Positions 7,960 through 17,523 of a stretch of DNA of 64,000 bases are shown here, one piece after another. Under the pieces are notes generated by a model. The model was not told where the DNA came from, searched no databases, and saw only the letters and a program-made list of their open reading frames with translations. The stretch is from Haloterrigena gelatinilytica. GTDB taxonomy: Archaea > Halobacteriota > Halobacteria > Halobacteriales > Natrialbaceae. Made by a program: the position numbers and the translations under genes. How positions within the stretch are numbered: position 1 is the first letter of the stretch; the number at the start of each line of letters is the position of its first letter. The stretch is taken from positions 1 to 64,000 of the forward strand of contig NZ_JABUQZ010000001.1 of assembly GCF_013342145.1 (NCBI RefSeq), in the 5' to 3' direction.

Positions 7960-9108
7960 TCATTCCCGACCGGGCGACGGTCCGCGCAGCCCCGGATGCG
8001 TCTCGAGGTCGCGAACGCGTCGCATCTGGGCGCGCAGATCCGCCGCGCTGCCCGGCACCGCGTCCGCGAGTCGTTCCTCGACCCCTCGGTCGCCGCCGTC
8101 TCCCTCGAGGGCCTCGAGTTCGTCCACGGACTTCGGAAACGGCCGGAGGTCCTTGTGGATCGCCAGGCCAGCGTAGGCGCCGTCGCCGATGGCGATTGTG
8201 GTCTGGTTCTGGCCGTGGGTGACGTCGCCGACGGCGTAGACGCCGTCGACGCTGGTCTCCCGGTTCTCGTCGACCGCGATGGCGCCGTCCTCGCGCAGAT
8301 CGCAGCCGAGGTCCGCGGCCAGATCGGCGTTGTACGTGGAGCCGTACATCGCGAAGCCGCCCAGATAGTCCCGTTCGGTCCCATCAGCGAGTTCGAGGCC
8401 GCCGAGCCACGGCGGCTCGTCGTCGGGCACCGTCTCGTCGCCGTAGGCCGAGACGACGGCCGTGTCGATCACGTCGACCGGGTGGGCTCGGAGTTGCGCG
8501 TCGGTCTCCTCGTCCCACTCGGGCTCGCGGTCGTCGAGGAGGAGGTCCACGTCGGCGGTGAAGTTGAGCATCGTCATCGCGACGTGGGCCGCGCTCTCCG
8601 TGTGTCCGAGGACGAACACGTGGCCGTCGCCCAGTGTGTACGCGTCGCAGTGCAGACAATAGTGCAACCCCCGGCCCGTGAAGCGCTCGAGTCCCGGGAC
8701 GTCCGGACTCCGATCGCGGAAACCGGTCGCGAAGACGACCCGCCGGGCGTCGACGGTCGCGTGGGAGGACTCGAGCCGAAAGCGCGGTCCGCCGTCGTCA
8801 GCGACAGCGACGTCCGTACTGTCGTCGCCGTCGCCGGAATCCAACCGGGCGACGGACTCGACCGCGTCCGGAAAGAAGTCCCCGCCGTAGTGCTCGAGCT
8901 GGTCGACGGCGTGGGTCGCCAGCCGCTCGCCGGAGACGTTCTCGGAGACGCCCAGCAGGTTGTGGACGTGGGAGACCGCCGCGTGGCGGCCGCCCTCCTT
9001 CTCGAAGACGGCCGTGCGGTGGCCCAGTCGCGTGGTGTAGATCGCCGTCGTCAACCCGGCGGGACCGCCGCCGATGACGGCGACCTCGTACTCGAGGGGA
9101 TCGTTCAT
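7960..9108 (-). CDS. thioredoxin-reductase-like FAD/NAD(P) oxidoreductase
   Basis: 382 residues. The FAD Rossmann motif is VAVIGGGPAGLTTA near residue 9. The NAD(P) domain contains the redox pair CLHC near residue 153, followed by GHVFVLGHTESAAHVA. The second FAD-binding segment is VDGVYAVGDVTHGQNQ near 293. The order matches low-molecular-weight thioredoxin reductases, with a C-terminal extension of about 60 residues (to residue 382) beyond the usual end. The CxxC pair suggests disulfide reductase activity, but no thioredoxin gene is adjacent. A ferredoxin-NAD(P) reductase-like role is less likely because the cysteines are present. Confidence 0.85.
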   Translation of the reverse strand: MNDPLEYEVAVIGGGPAGLTTAIYTTRLGHRTAVFEKEGGRHAAVSHVHNLLGVSENVSGERLATHAVDQLEHYGGDFFPDAVESVARLDSGDGDDSTDVAVADDGGPRFRLESSHATVDARRVVFATGFRDRSPDVPGLERFTGRGLHYCLHCDAYTLGDGHVFVLGHTESAAHVAMTMLNFTADVDLLLDDREPEWDEETDAQLRAHPVDVIDTAVVSAYGDETVPDDEPPWLGGLELADGTERDYLGGFAMYGSTYNADLAADLGCDLREDGAIAVDENRETSVDGVYAVGDVTHGQNQTTIAIGDGAYAGLAIHKDLRPFPKSVDELEALEGDGGDRGVEERLADAVPGSAADLRAQMRRVRDLETHPGLRGPSPGRE

Positions 9109-9260
9109 ACGCGTCGGAGGTCGCCCAGCGGGTTGAGGCTGGGCCGTGAATATGCGGCCGGGATCGCTGAATCACCGCCTCCCGTGATTCGTATCACGCG
9201 CCGTGTCAGTCCCGCGCGTTCCGAATGGGATTGAAACGGGGGCGCGGTGGAGACCCGTCC

Positions 9261-10151
9261 ATGAGTCTCGACCACGCCGCCGACCTCGAGTTGCCGACCG
9301 CGGAGCCCGACGACGCCGACCTCGAGCAAGGGTCGATCTTCTTCGTCGGGACGGCGACCGTCATCGTCGAGTACGCCGGCTTCACGATCCTCACGGACCC
9401 GAACTTCCTCCACAGCGGCGACCACGTCCATCTCGGCTACGGCATCAAATCGCGACGGCGGACCGATCCCGCCCTCGAGATCGAGGACCTACCACCGATC
9501 GACTTCGTCCTGCTGTCTCACTACCACGGCGATCACTTCGACCGCGTCGCCGAGGCGAAACTCGATTCGGACCTCCCGATCGTCACGACCCCGCACGCGG
9601 CGTCCGAACTGGCCGAGAAGGGTTTTCGCGAGACCCACGCCCTCGAGACCTGGGACGAGTTTCGGATCCGCAAGGGCGAGGCCGAACTGACGATCACCTC
9701 GATGCCCGGTCGCCACGGCCCGCCGGTCGTCTCGAAGGGACTGCCGCCGGTGATGGGAAGCATGCTCGAGTTCCGGCCCGCCGACGCGGCGGCGAGTCCG
9801 GACGATCCGCCGCTGATGCGGCTCTACGTCTCGGGCGATACCCTGGTCTACGACGCCCTCGAGGAGATTCCCGAGCGCTACCCCGACATCGACCTCGCGC
9901 TGTTGCATCTGGGCGGGACGCGCATTCTGGGCGTCCTCCTGACGATGGACGCCGCCCAGGGCGTCGAGGCGGTCGATCTGATCGACGCCGACACCGCGAT
10001 CCCGATCCACTACAACGACTACGAGGTGTTCCGGTCCCCGCTCTCGAACTTCAAGCAGGCGATCCGGAAAGCGGGGCTCGAGGACCGGGTGGACTATCTC
10101 GAGCACGGGGAAACCTACTCGTTCCGGCCGCCCTCGAATCGAGAGAACTAG
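9261..10151 (+). CDS. metallo-beta-lactamase-fold hydrolase
   Basis: 296 residues from ATG 9261. The zinc-binding motif SHYHGDHFD (HxHxDH) lies near residue 84. Later ligands are the Gly-Arg-His of GRHGPP near 152, SGDTLVYD (metal-bridging Asp) near 192, and a final His in IPIHYNDY near 249. It begins with FVGTATVIVEYAGFTILTDP, typical of the UlaG/YhfI-like subgroup of cytosolic MBL hydrolases. The substrate is unknown. It is divergent from the oxidoreductase gene. Confidence 0.88.
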   Translation: MSLDHAADLELPTAEPDDADLEQGSIFFVGTATVIVEYAGFTILTDPNFLHSGDHVHLGYGIKSRRRTDPALEIEDLPPIDFVLLSHYHGDHFDRVAEAKLDSDLPIVTTPHAASELAEKGFRETHALETWDEFRIRKGEAELTITSMPGRHGPPVVSKGLPPVMGSMLEFRPADAAASPDDPPLMRLYVSGDTLVYDALEEIPERYPDIDLALLHLGGTRILGVLLTMDAAQGVEAVDLIDADTAIPIHYNDYEVFRSPLSNFKQAIRKAGLEDRVDYLEHGETYSFRPPSNREN

Positions 10152-10432
10152 GTGATCACCGGAATGTAGACGACGCGGACGTGATTCGATCGCACAGTCT
10201 TCCCAGCAGAGTAACGAGAAATTGTATGTCGTCTGCTCGGAAGTGGATTATCGTGATCGTGTACCAGAAACAAATCAAGCGCATTATTAGTCAAATATGG
10301 AGTATATCATATCTACTGTTACGGATGTAATTTCAGATTCTATATACGGAATAAACGCACGACAAAAGGCTCGACAGATCGCTTTTCTCTCGGCCATTAC
10401 ACTTTTACAAGTAGCCTGTTTTGGACATCCGT
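10152..10432. other. AT-rich intergenic segment
   Basis: From about 10210 to 10432 the DNA is far richer in AT than its surroundings. A 53-codon frame (10297-10458, starting MEYIISTVTDV) uses ATA and TTA codons that are rare in this genome and overlaps the next gene start, so it is probably not a native gene. CATTACACTTTTACAAG at 10394-10410 could serve as promoter for the next gene. The base composition suggests acquired DNA. Confidence 0.4.
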
Positions 10433-10687
10433 ATGGCACGAATACGTCGCGTCGATGACCAGAGAGATATGGAGAAAGTCATAGACGATTTCATTACGCA
10501 GGGATACAAGATCAAAAACCAGGGTGAACGAAGCACCCTGATGAAGAAGAAGTCGTGGGGAAGCGGCGGGATGCACGTCGTCGTCGCCGTTCTCACGTTT
10601 TGGTGGACGCTCGGTCTCGGTAACGCTGCGTACGCCATCTACAAGTATATGACTGCGGAAGAAGTCCAGATCAAGATCGACGAGTAA
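10433..10687 (+). CDS. small membrane protein
   Basis: 84 residues from ATG 10433; a TTG 12 bases upstream is also in frame. It has a charged N-terminal half (RRVDDQRDMEKVIDDFITQG), then KKKSWG. A hydrophobic hairpin (MHVVVAVLTFWWTLGLGN, AAYAIYKYM) could cross the membrane once or twice. A short acidic tail follows. It resembles uncharacterised haloarchaeal proteins with a cytoplasmic head and short membrane anchor. No function is assigned. Confidence 0.65.
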   Translation: MARIRRVDDQRDMEKVIDDFITQGYKIKNQGERSTLMKKKSWGSGGMHVVVAVLTFWWTLGLGNAAYAIYKYMTAEEVQIKIDE

Positions 10688-10889
10688 CCGATTACCGATT
10701 ACGTCAGCAGGTGTTCTTCCGATGTCTCGGAGAAACGCTGCGAATTCCACCTGAATACGCAGCAAATCGACTTCTAAACTGGCTCTTCGACGACTAGTTG
10801 TGACGCCGAAACGGTATCCAGTCGGTGACGTGCTTGCGTTGCGTGTGCGCGGTCGATAACTCCTCGCTCGCTTCTCGAGCGCTGTCCGA

Positions 10890-11963
10890 CTAGTTCTCGA
10901 GTCGCTCGAGAGCCGCGGCGACCACCAGCGGGAAGGTGATCGTCGCGTCGGCGTAGACCGAGACGTTCTCGGCGTCCTTCTCGAGTTTCCCCCACGAGCG
11001 GGCTTCGTCGAGCGTCGCACCGGAGAGGCCGCCGGTCTGCTTGGGGTCCATGGTCAACTGGACGGCGTAGTCGTAGGCGTCGGGGGAAACGAGCATCGTC
11101 TGGAGGGTGAAGTTCTTCGGGACGCCGCCGCCGACGACGAAGGCGCCGGCCTCCTCGGCGTGGAAGGCGATGTCCGTCAGCGGCGTCATGTCCGCCAGCG
11201 CGTCGAGCGTGAACGGGCCCGTCTGGGAGTACATCCAGGCCTGGAGCCCGAGCACGGAGTCCTGGACCGCGGGGCAGTAGATCGGCACGTCGTTCTCGTA
11301 GGCCGCGGCGGCGATGCCGGGCCCTTCGTCGACGTCGTCGCGCTCGTTGACCTCGAGGTTCGCCCGTCCCAGCTCCTCGGTGAGCCGCTGAATGGAGACC
11401 GCGCCCTCCTCTTCGCACTCTTCCTCGAGGACCGGGAAGACCTCCTCGCGGAGGTGGCTCTCGAAGTCGGCGAAGAACTCCTGGGGGAGATAGACGTTGT
11501 AGATGCGGTCGACGCCCTCGTCGCGCAGCGTCTCGTCGTGTTCGCGCTCGGTCTTCCCTTCGGCGTGGACCTCGCCGTGGTGGTGTTTCCCGCCGATGGC
11601 CTCGATGGCGTCGTGGGTGAGGTTCGCGCCGGTCGTCACGAGGACGTCGATGTGGCCCTCGCGGATGAGGTCGGCGACGATGCGTCGCATCCCCGTGGGG
11701 ACCATCGCGCCCGCGAGGCCGAAGAAGACGGTCACGTCGTCGTCGAACATCGACTCGGTCACGTCGACGGCCTCGTGGAGGTTCGCCGCGCCGACGCCGG
11801 CGTTCCCGTACTGGTCGGCGAGTTCGCCGACGGTCATCCCCGCCCGGACCTCGGCGTGGCCGACCGGATCGTGCGAGAACGTCTCGCGTTCGGGCTCGTG
11901 GTGGCCGTCCTCCGCCGCCTCGCTGTCGCCGTCGTCGCTCCCGTGCTCGTGCTCGTCGCTCAT
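10890..11963 (-). CDS. dys: deoxyhypusine synthase
   Basis: 357 residues from ATG 11963. Family features: FFGLAGAMVPTGMRR near residue 80, VLVTTGANLTHDAIEAIGG near 105 (NAD-binding TGAN), VPIYCPAVQDSVLG near 229, GGGVPKNF near 277, and the catalytic-lysine segment SWGKLEKDAE then VYADATITFPLV near 323-344. DHS modifies a lysine of eIF5A. The acidic, His-rich N-terminal extension (about residues 1-35) is typical of haloarchaea. eIF5A and an agmatinase homologue lie at 17.5-18.7 kb, so the whole modification pathway may be in this window. Confidence 0.93.
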   Translation of the reverse strand: MSDEHEHGSDDGDSEAAEDGHHEPERETFSHDPVGHAEVRAGMTVGELADQYGNAGVGAANLHEAVDVTESMFDDDVTVFFGLAGAMVPTGMRRIVADLIREGHIDVLVTTGANLTHDAIEAIGGKHHHGEVHAEGKTEREHDETLRDEGVDRIYNVYLPQEFFADFESHLREEVFPVLEEECEEEGAVSIQRLTEELGRANLEVNERDDVDEGPGIAAAAYENDVPIYCPAVQDSVLGLQAWMYSQTGPFTLDALADMTPLTDIAFHAEEAGAFVVGGGVPKNFTLQTMLVSPDAYDYAVQLTMDPKQTGGLSGATLDEARSWGKLEKDAENVSVYADATITFPLVVAAALERLEN

Positions 11964-12257
11964 GTCCCCGCATCCGCGAGCCAGCGGTTTGAACGCCGCG
12001 GTTCGGTTCGATCCGTCCTCTCGAAGCATCCGTTACCGCGTCCCAGCGAATCGAGCGACCGTACCGCGAACGGGCACGAACGGCCCGTTACTCGAGCGAT
12101 AACCCCGTGTTGTCCGCTAGCGCTGTCGTCTTTCCGAGCCGTAACGCGGTGGTGCGATCGAGGACGGTGACGCAGTAGGCGATTGCGGCGATGAACGAAC
12201 GGCTCCCTTTTCTCGAGTTCCGGTCCGATCTGAGAGCGCCCACGGGGCACGAAAACT

Positions 12258-12875
12258 ATGACTGGAAACGACACACGTCCGTTCGAGAGACTCGCTGGCG
12301 ACGAATCGCGCCGATCGTTCCTCAAGAAAAGCGCCATCGCGACCGTCGGTCTGAGCGCCGCGGCGTCGGGCGTCGCGAGCGCACAGGACGGCCCCGGAGA
12401 CGGCGCTATCGGCGAGGGACCGTGGAAAGCGTTGATCTTCCAGAACAACCTGTACCCGGAGGCGCGGTTCACGTTCGTCTCGGGCGTCGTCGAGTGGAAC
12501 CCCAGCTACGGGGGGATCGACGACAGCTGGTTCACGGACTACAACACGCGCATGATCCGGTGGCTCAACACCGGCGAGCACGTCCAGTTGTTCGTCGCCG
12601 ACGACGCCGAGGTCGGGCAGTACGACGAGAACCTCGGATTCGTCGTGGACGACGAAGAACGGGAGCAGCCGCAGGTGTACGAGGTGAGTCCGGAGTGGTC
12701 GCTGTTCGAGGACGATCCGAAACTGGCCACGATCAACTTCGGCCCCGCCGAGGAGGAAACCGAAGATCAGCTTCTCGAGGCGGACGGCTGGTGGGCGGAC
12801 GAGCAAGACGCGGTCGTCACCGACAGGGGCGAGGGTAACGCGACGTCCGGCGGTAACACTACGACGAGCGGCTAA
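12258..12875 (+). CDS. Tat-exported hypothetical protein
   Basis: 205 residues. A twin-arginine signal (SRRSFLKKSAIA, residues 18-29) is followed by a hydrophobic stretch ending AASGVASAQD, so cleavage is likely near residue 43. The mature part is acidic and aromatic-rich, with no cysteines. The tail is Gly/Thr/Asn-rich (NATSGGNTTTSG), a likely glycosylated or linker end. No known domain is recognised. It probably folds before export and stays at the cell surface. Confidence 0.75.
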   Translation: MTGNDTRPFERLAGDESRRSFLKKSAIATVGLSAAASGVASAQDGPGDGAIGEGPWKALIFQNNLYPEARFTFVSGVVEWNPSYGGIDDSWFTDYNTRMIRWLNTGEHVQLFVADDAEVGQYDENLGFVVDDEEREQPQVYEVSPEWSLFEDDPKLATINFGPAEEETEDQLLEADGWWADEQDAVVTDRGEGNATSGGNTTTSG

Positions 12876-13075
12876 ACCGGCGATTACGGACCGAAACGAG
12901 ACCGTTTTCTTTCCGGTGAGAGCCGCTCGAGTCGCTGCGTAGCTGCACCGGCGAACGGCGACTCGTGATCGACGACTAACGGCCAGCGGCTGGAAGGGGA
13001 GAAACGCCGGACGTCAACCGTTAATTCTCAGAGCGGACTCCGTCGACACCGGCCACGTTCGCGTCGACGGTGACC

Positions 13076-13843
13076 TCACAGTCCCGTCGGGACCTCGAGA
13101 TAGCTCGTCTCGAGACCCCACTCCTCGACCAACTCCTGCAGCGAGCGCACGCCGAAGGTCTCCGTCGCGTAGTGACCCGCGAGGAAGACGTGGATCCCCG
13201 CTTCCTTCGCCTCGTGGTAGGCCTTCTGCTTCCCCTCGCCCGTTACCAGCGCGTCGGCGCCGGCGTCGACGGCCTCGTCGAGCCAGTCGACCCCGCTGCC
13301 GGTGACGATCGCCACGTCCTCGATCTCGTCGGGGCCGAACGCGAGGTGCTGGACGGGTCGGCCGTCGGTCTCGAGTTCGCGCTCGAGTCGACCCTGTAGC
13401 TCTTCGGGCGCGTACGGCTCGGCCGCCGTTCCGCGCTGACCGATGTACTCGGGGCCGAGTTCGCCGAATGGCGTTCGATCCGCGAGGTCGAGCACGTCGG
13501 CGACGCCGGCGGCGTTGCCCAGTTCCTGGTGGCCGTCCAGCGGGAGGTGGGCGACGTACAGCGCGAGGTCGTTCTCGATCAGGGGAGCGATCCGGTCGTA
13601 GGTCCGGCCGGTCACGCGGTCGAAGCCGCCCCACGAGAGCCCGTGGTGGACGACCAGCAGGTCCGCGTCGGCCTCGATCGCGCGATCGAACGTCTCGCGG
13701 ACGCCGTCGACGGCGACGGCGACGCGCTCGATCTCGGCCTCGTCCGGCCCGATCTGCAGTCCGTTCGCGCTGGCGTCGAGGTCGGCGTAGTCGGCGATTC
13801 GCAGCTCCTCGTCGAGTCGGTCGACGACCGTCGAGAGGTTCAT
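13076..13843 (-). CDS. Nif3-like dinuclear metal centre protein
   Basis: 255 residues. NIF3/YbgI family signatures: SANGLQIG near residue 25, LVVHHGLSWGG (paired His metal ligands) near 63-73, YVAHLPLDGHQELGNAAG near 96-113, and the C-terminal VFLAGHYATETFG (GHYxTE, metal ligands) near 219-231. These proteins form hexameric toroids with two metals. Proposed roles include GTP cyclohydrolase-like or hydrolase activity, but the cellular function is unsettled. It is convergent with nothing and not in an operon. Confidence 0.9.
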   Translation of the reverse strand: MNLSTVVDRLDEELRIADYADLDASANGLQIGPDEAEIERVAVAVDGVRETFDRAIEADADLLVVHHGLSWGGFDRVTGRTYDRIAPLIENDLALYVAHLPLDGHQELGNAAGVADVLDLADRTPFGELGPEYIGQRGTAAEPYAPEELQGRLERELETDGRPVQHLAFGPDEIEDVAIVTGSGVDWLDEAVDAGADALVTGEGKQKAYHEAKEAGIHVFLAGHYATETFGVRSLQELVEEWGLETSYLEVPTGL

Positions 13844-13946
13844 GGTCGGCCGTTCGGCGGCGGTCGCCTTGTATCCGGCTGGTTCCCGGTCGTCGACTCG
13901 TAGTCAGTAACGAGTACGACGGAACTGAGACCGCAGGAAACGGGCG

Positions 13947-16406
13947 CTACATCAGGTAGAACAGCGGGAAGAGGATCACCCAGACGATGTCGACGAAGTG
14001 CCAGTAGAGCCCGAAGAACTCCACCGGTCGGTGGTCTTCCAGATAGGCGTCGACCGTGGTGGTCCGATAGAGCATGAACGCGGCGATCAGCATCCCGAGG
14101 ATGACGTGGAGCGCGTGCAGCCCGGTCGTGACGAAGTACGTCGAGTAGTGGAGGTCGGTGAACCAGTAGATGCCGTGGGCGAACTCCTGGCTCCACTCCC
14201 AGCCCTTGACCCCGAGGAACGTCAGCCCGAGCACCAGCGTCGCCCCCATCATGCCGAGTAGCCCCCGCTTGTTCCCGCGCTCGGCGAACACGAGCGCCAG
14301 GATCACGGTGAAACTCGAGGTCAACAGGACGTACGTGTTGAAGAGGCCGACCGTCGCCGACGGCGGGACGGTTCCCCAGGACCCCCAGCCGGCGTGGAGC
14401 CGCGCGAAGACGTAGCTGCCGATGGCGGCGCCGAAGACCACGACGTCGGAGGCCAGGAAGAACCAGACGCCGAGTTTCGTGGTGCCGACCCCTTCGAACG
14501 GCCAACGGCTGGCGATCGCCATCTCCGGCGCGTTGAACTCCTCGCGGCCGTACTCGAAGAGCGTGTAGCCGAGGATGCCGACGCCGAGGAGTATCAGGAC
14601 CGGGTAGATGATGGTCTGCTCGGCGCTCGTTCCGACGATTTCCTGACTGACCTCGCCGGTCCCCCGTGCGAATTCGACCGTGTACGGCGTCAGCCCGGTC
14701 AGTCCGAGGAAGAACACGAAGGTCCCGAAGCCGATCCCCACCGGCCAGATGCTGGCGTGATCGGCGTGTTCAGCCTGGCTCTCCACCTCGGCCGTCACGC
14801 CGCCGTCGGTCGTCGCCGCGGTATCGTCGACGAACTCGAGGCGACCGCTGGCGTAGCTCGGCCGCCCGTCCCAGTTATCCAGCGGCGGGGGCGACGTTGT
14901 CGCCCACTCGGCGGTCCGGGAGTACTCCCAGGGGTTATCGGGTGCGTCGGGACCCGAGAGCAGGCTCTTCCCGAGCGTGAAGAACGTGATCAGGAACGAC
15001 GCGCCGAAGACGAACGCGCCGACGGTCGCCGCCTGGTGATAGATGTGGATCGCCTCGCCGTAGTGGAAGACGCGCCGGGGCGTCTCCCAGGCGAGGAACA
15101 TCGGGAAGTACAGCAGGTTGAACCCGACGAAGTAGACCGCGAAGTTGAGCTTTCCGAGGGTCTCGGAGTACATCTTTCCGGTTATCTTCGGCCACCAGTA
15201 GTAGAGGCCGCCGACCAGAGCGGTCACCCCCGAGACCATCACGTAGTGGAAGTGCGCGACGACCCAGTAAGTGCCGCGGAACTCGTAGTCCAGCACGACG
15301 GCGCCGAGGAAGACCCCCGTGATGCCGCCGAGGATAAAGAGGACGAGCGCCCCGAGACTGAACAAGAAGGGGGTGGTGAACCGAACCCGGCCCTTCACCA
15401 TCGTGTAGATCAGCGAGAAGATCATCAGGTCGAACGGCAGCGAGATCCCGATGGTCGTCGCCATGAACAGCGTCTTGATCTCGAGGTTGATCGTCGTCAG
15501 GAACATGTGATGGGCCCAGACGAGGAACGACTGGACCGCGACGAGGACCATCGCGATGATGACCCACTTGCGGCCGACCAGCCGCCGCCCCGTAAAGGTC
15601 TGGAACGTCTCGAACATGATCCCCAGGGCGGGGAAGAAGACGATGTACACCTCCGGGTGCCCGAAGAACCAGAACAGGTGCGCCCACAGCAGACTCGAGC
15701 CCTCGTCGGTCGCGAAGTACTGGGTCAGGAGGAGTCGATCGCTCGCGAGCAACAGGAGCGCGGCCAGCAGCGCCGCGAACGCGAACAGCATCATCCAGAT
15801 CGTCAGCAGCCACGACCAGGTGAACAGCGGCATGTTCCACAGCCCCAGCCCCTCCGCCCGCGAGCGGTGGATCGTTGTGAGGAAGTTCACTGAGCCGAGC
15901 GTGATCGACATGACGAACAGAATGAGTCCGAGGATCGTCGCGTTCCCGCCCGTCGTCGCCTGCATCGCGGGGTGGTACATCGGCACGTTCAGCGGCGCGT
16001 ACATGTACCAGCCGCCGGCGAACGCCTGTTCCTGGAAGAACGCGACGGCGAGGAGAATTCCCGAGAACAGATAGAACCAGTAACTCAGCGCGTTTAGTCG
16101 CGGGAACGCCAGGTCCTTCGCGCCGATCTGCAGCGGGACGAAGTAGTTCGCGAAGCCGGCGGCGAACGGCGAGAGGAACCAGAAGACCATCAACAGTCCG
16201 TGGTTGGTAACCGCCTGGTTGAACTCGTTGTTCTCGAGCAGCCCCGTCCCGCCGGGCACCCACAGGTGGAGACGGAACAGGAGCGCGAGGACGCCGCCGA
16301 GCAGGAGGAAAAACAGCGCCGTCGCCAGATAGAGGACGCCGATATCCTTGTGGTTGGTCGTGACCAGCCACCGTTTGACGGTCGTTCGCGGCGGGAGGTC
16401 GCTCAT
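13947..16406 (-). CDS. cytochrome c oxidase subunit I-III fusion
   Basis: 819 residues from ATG 16406. Residues 1 to about 560 are haem-copper oxidase subunit I: the low-spin haem His in NHGLLMVF, WFFGHPEVYIVF (Glu of the D-channel and the His-Tyr pair), VWAHHMF (CuB histidines) and VAHFHYVM (haem ligands). These residues mark an A-type proton-pumping oxidase. A hydrophilic linker (about 545-610) leads to a seven-helix subunit III part (KLGVWFFLASDVVVFGA, later YFVTTGLHALHV and YWHFVDIVWV). Subunit I/III fusions are known in archaea and Thermus. The copper-A subunit II gene is not visible nearby, so it must be elsewhere. Confidence 0.94.
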   Translation of the reverse strand: MSDLPPRTTVKRWLVTTNHKDIGVLYLATALFFLLLGGVLALLFRLHLWVPGGTGLLENNEFNQAVTNHGLLMVFWFLSPFAAGFANYFVPLQIGAKDLAFPRLNALSYWFYLFSGILLAVAFFQEQAFAGGWYMYAPLNVPMYHPAMQATTGGNATILGLILFVMSITLGSVNFLTTIHRSRAEGLGLWNMPLFTWSWLLTIWMMLFAFAALLAALLLLASDRLLLTQYFATDEGSSLLWAHLFWFFGHPEVYIVFFPALGIMFETFQTFTGRRLVGRKWVIIAMVLVAVQSFLVWAHHMFLTTINLEIKTLFMATTIGISLPFDLMIFSLIYTMVKGRVRFTTPFLFSLGALVLFILGGITGVFLGAVVLDYEFRGTYWVVAHFHYVMVSGVTALVGGLYYWWPKITGKMYSETLGKLNFAVYFVGFNLLYFPMFLAWETPRRVFHYGEAIHIYHQAATVGAFVFGASFLITFFTLGKSLLSGPDAPDNPWEYSRTAEWATTSPPPLDNWDGRPSYASGRLEFVDDTAATTDGGVTAEVESQAEHADHASIWPVGIGFGTFVFFLGLTGLTPYTVEFARGTGEVSQEIVGTSAEQTIIYPVLILLGVGILGYTLFEYGREEFNAPEMAIASRWPFEGVGTTKLGVWFFLASDVVVFGAAIGSYVFARLHAGWGSWGTVPPSATVGLFNTYVLLTSSFTVILALVFAERGNKRGLLGMMGATLVLGLTFLGVKGWEWSQEFAHGIYWFTDLHYSTYFVTTGLHALHVILGMLIAAFMLYRTTTVDAYLEDHRPVEFFGLYWHFVDIVWVILFPLFYLM

Positions 16407-16579
16407 GAACTCACCTCGTCTGCGCGGTATCGGGGCGATTCGATCCCACGTATCGGTTCGATTACGACTCCGCGAGCACGAGGCACCATTACCAGCGGAT
16501 ACCTCCACCGATTCCGGCAATCAATGTGTCCGGTGCACCTGCAAGGCAGCTGGCCAGGAATCGGTGCCACCGGTCGACG

Positions 16580-17377
16580 CTATCGGAACCAGCGGCGGAT
16601 GCGGCGGATGCGGTGACCGCGTCCGGGTCGATTCGGACACGGTTCGTCGGTCGCGCTGACGGCCGTATCGACGCGCTCCCCGTCGTAGAAGAGGTCGACC
16701 GCGACGGGACCGTCGTCGACCGCCACCGAGAAGCACCGCGTCGACGACGGCGGAACGATCAGCCGGTTCCGATCGCCGGTCGCGGCCGCGGCCGTCGCCG
16801 TCGCCGACTCGTCGTTCGTCGCCGACTCCGCCTCCTTGACGACGATCTCGCCGAAGTACTCCTCCTGACAGGCGTCGTACTCCGGATTCGAGGCGACGAC
16901 GTCGCCGCCGCCCGGGACGGTCGGCCCCTCCTCGAACGCTTCGGCGGTTCCGATGATTCCGTCCGCCGGCCCCCGCTCGTGCTCGGTTATATCGATGACG
17001 CGGACGCCGTCGACGGAGCCGAAGTAGAGGAAGTCGTTACCGACCGACCCGGCCTCCGTGAGGAACGTCACCTCGGTGACGACCTCGGCGAACGTCCCGA
17101 CGACGCGGATGGTCTGACAGTCGATGAACTCGATCCCCGGTTCGAGGGGCCGGCGCTGCCACTCGAGGAAGGCGGGGCGGCGGCCGTCGTTGGTCGCACA
17201 GAAGACCGCTCGATCGCCGTCGGCGCAGTCGGCGGTCAGTCCGACGTCGTCGGGGTCGACCAGCGCGGGCCGTGCGCTCCCGGTCCCCGAGAGGCCGATC
17301 GCACCCCCGCCCACTGCGACACCGGCGACGGAGGCCTTTCGGAGCCAGTCACGTCTCGAATACGCGTCTCGAGTCAT
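16580..17377 (-). CDS. Tat-exported hypothetical protein
   Basis: 265 residues. The twin-arginine signal is SRRDWLRKAS (residues 8-17), followed by a Gly/Ala hydrophobic core ending GSARPALV. The mature part has scattered cysteines (DCADG, FCATN, IDCQT, DACQEE, RCFSV, EPCPN), possibly disulfides. The sequence FLYFGSVDGVRVIDI suggests beta structure. The C-terminus is basic (RGHRIRRIRRWFR), unusual for a haloarchaeal secreted protein. It lies upstream of the oxidase gene on the same strand with a gap of about 170 bases. Family unknown. Confidence 0.72.
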   Translation of the reverse strand: MTRDAYSRRDWLRKASVAGVAVGGGAIGLSGTGSARPALVDPDDVGLTADCADGDRAVFCATNDGRRPAFLEWQRRPLEPGIEFIDCQTIRVVGTFAEVVTEVTFLTEAGSVGNDFLYFGSVDGVRVIDITEHERGPADGIIGTAEAFEEGPTVPGGGDVVASNPEYDACQEEYFGEIVVKEAESATNDESATATAAAATGDRNRLIVPPSSTRCFSVAVDDGPVAVDLFYDGERVDTAVSATDEPCPNRPGRGHRIRRIRRWFR

Positions 17378-17523
17378 GAACGAGCGTAATATCTCGGGCC
17401 GGGTACTACGTTATGAGGTAACTTCTGGCGGAATACAACGCATATTTTCGCTCAAAAAACCGCAATCGGACGGTAGGAATCCGCTAAATGCCACGCGACC
17501 GTCAGATCGGAAATCCGGAGATC

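Noticed and set aside
10297-10458. 53-codon frame starting MEYIISTVTDV as a gene
   Set aside because: Rare codons, overlap with the next gene start, and no ribosome site make translation unlikely.
14394-15893. 499-codon open frame opposite the oxidase gene
   Set aside because: It is antisense to the conserved oxidase. Its Glu/Arg/Asp-only composition is the shadow expected in high-GC DNA.
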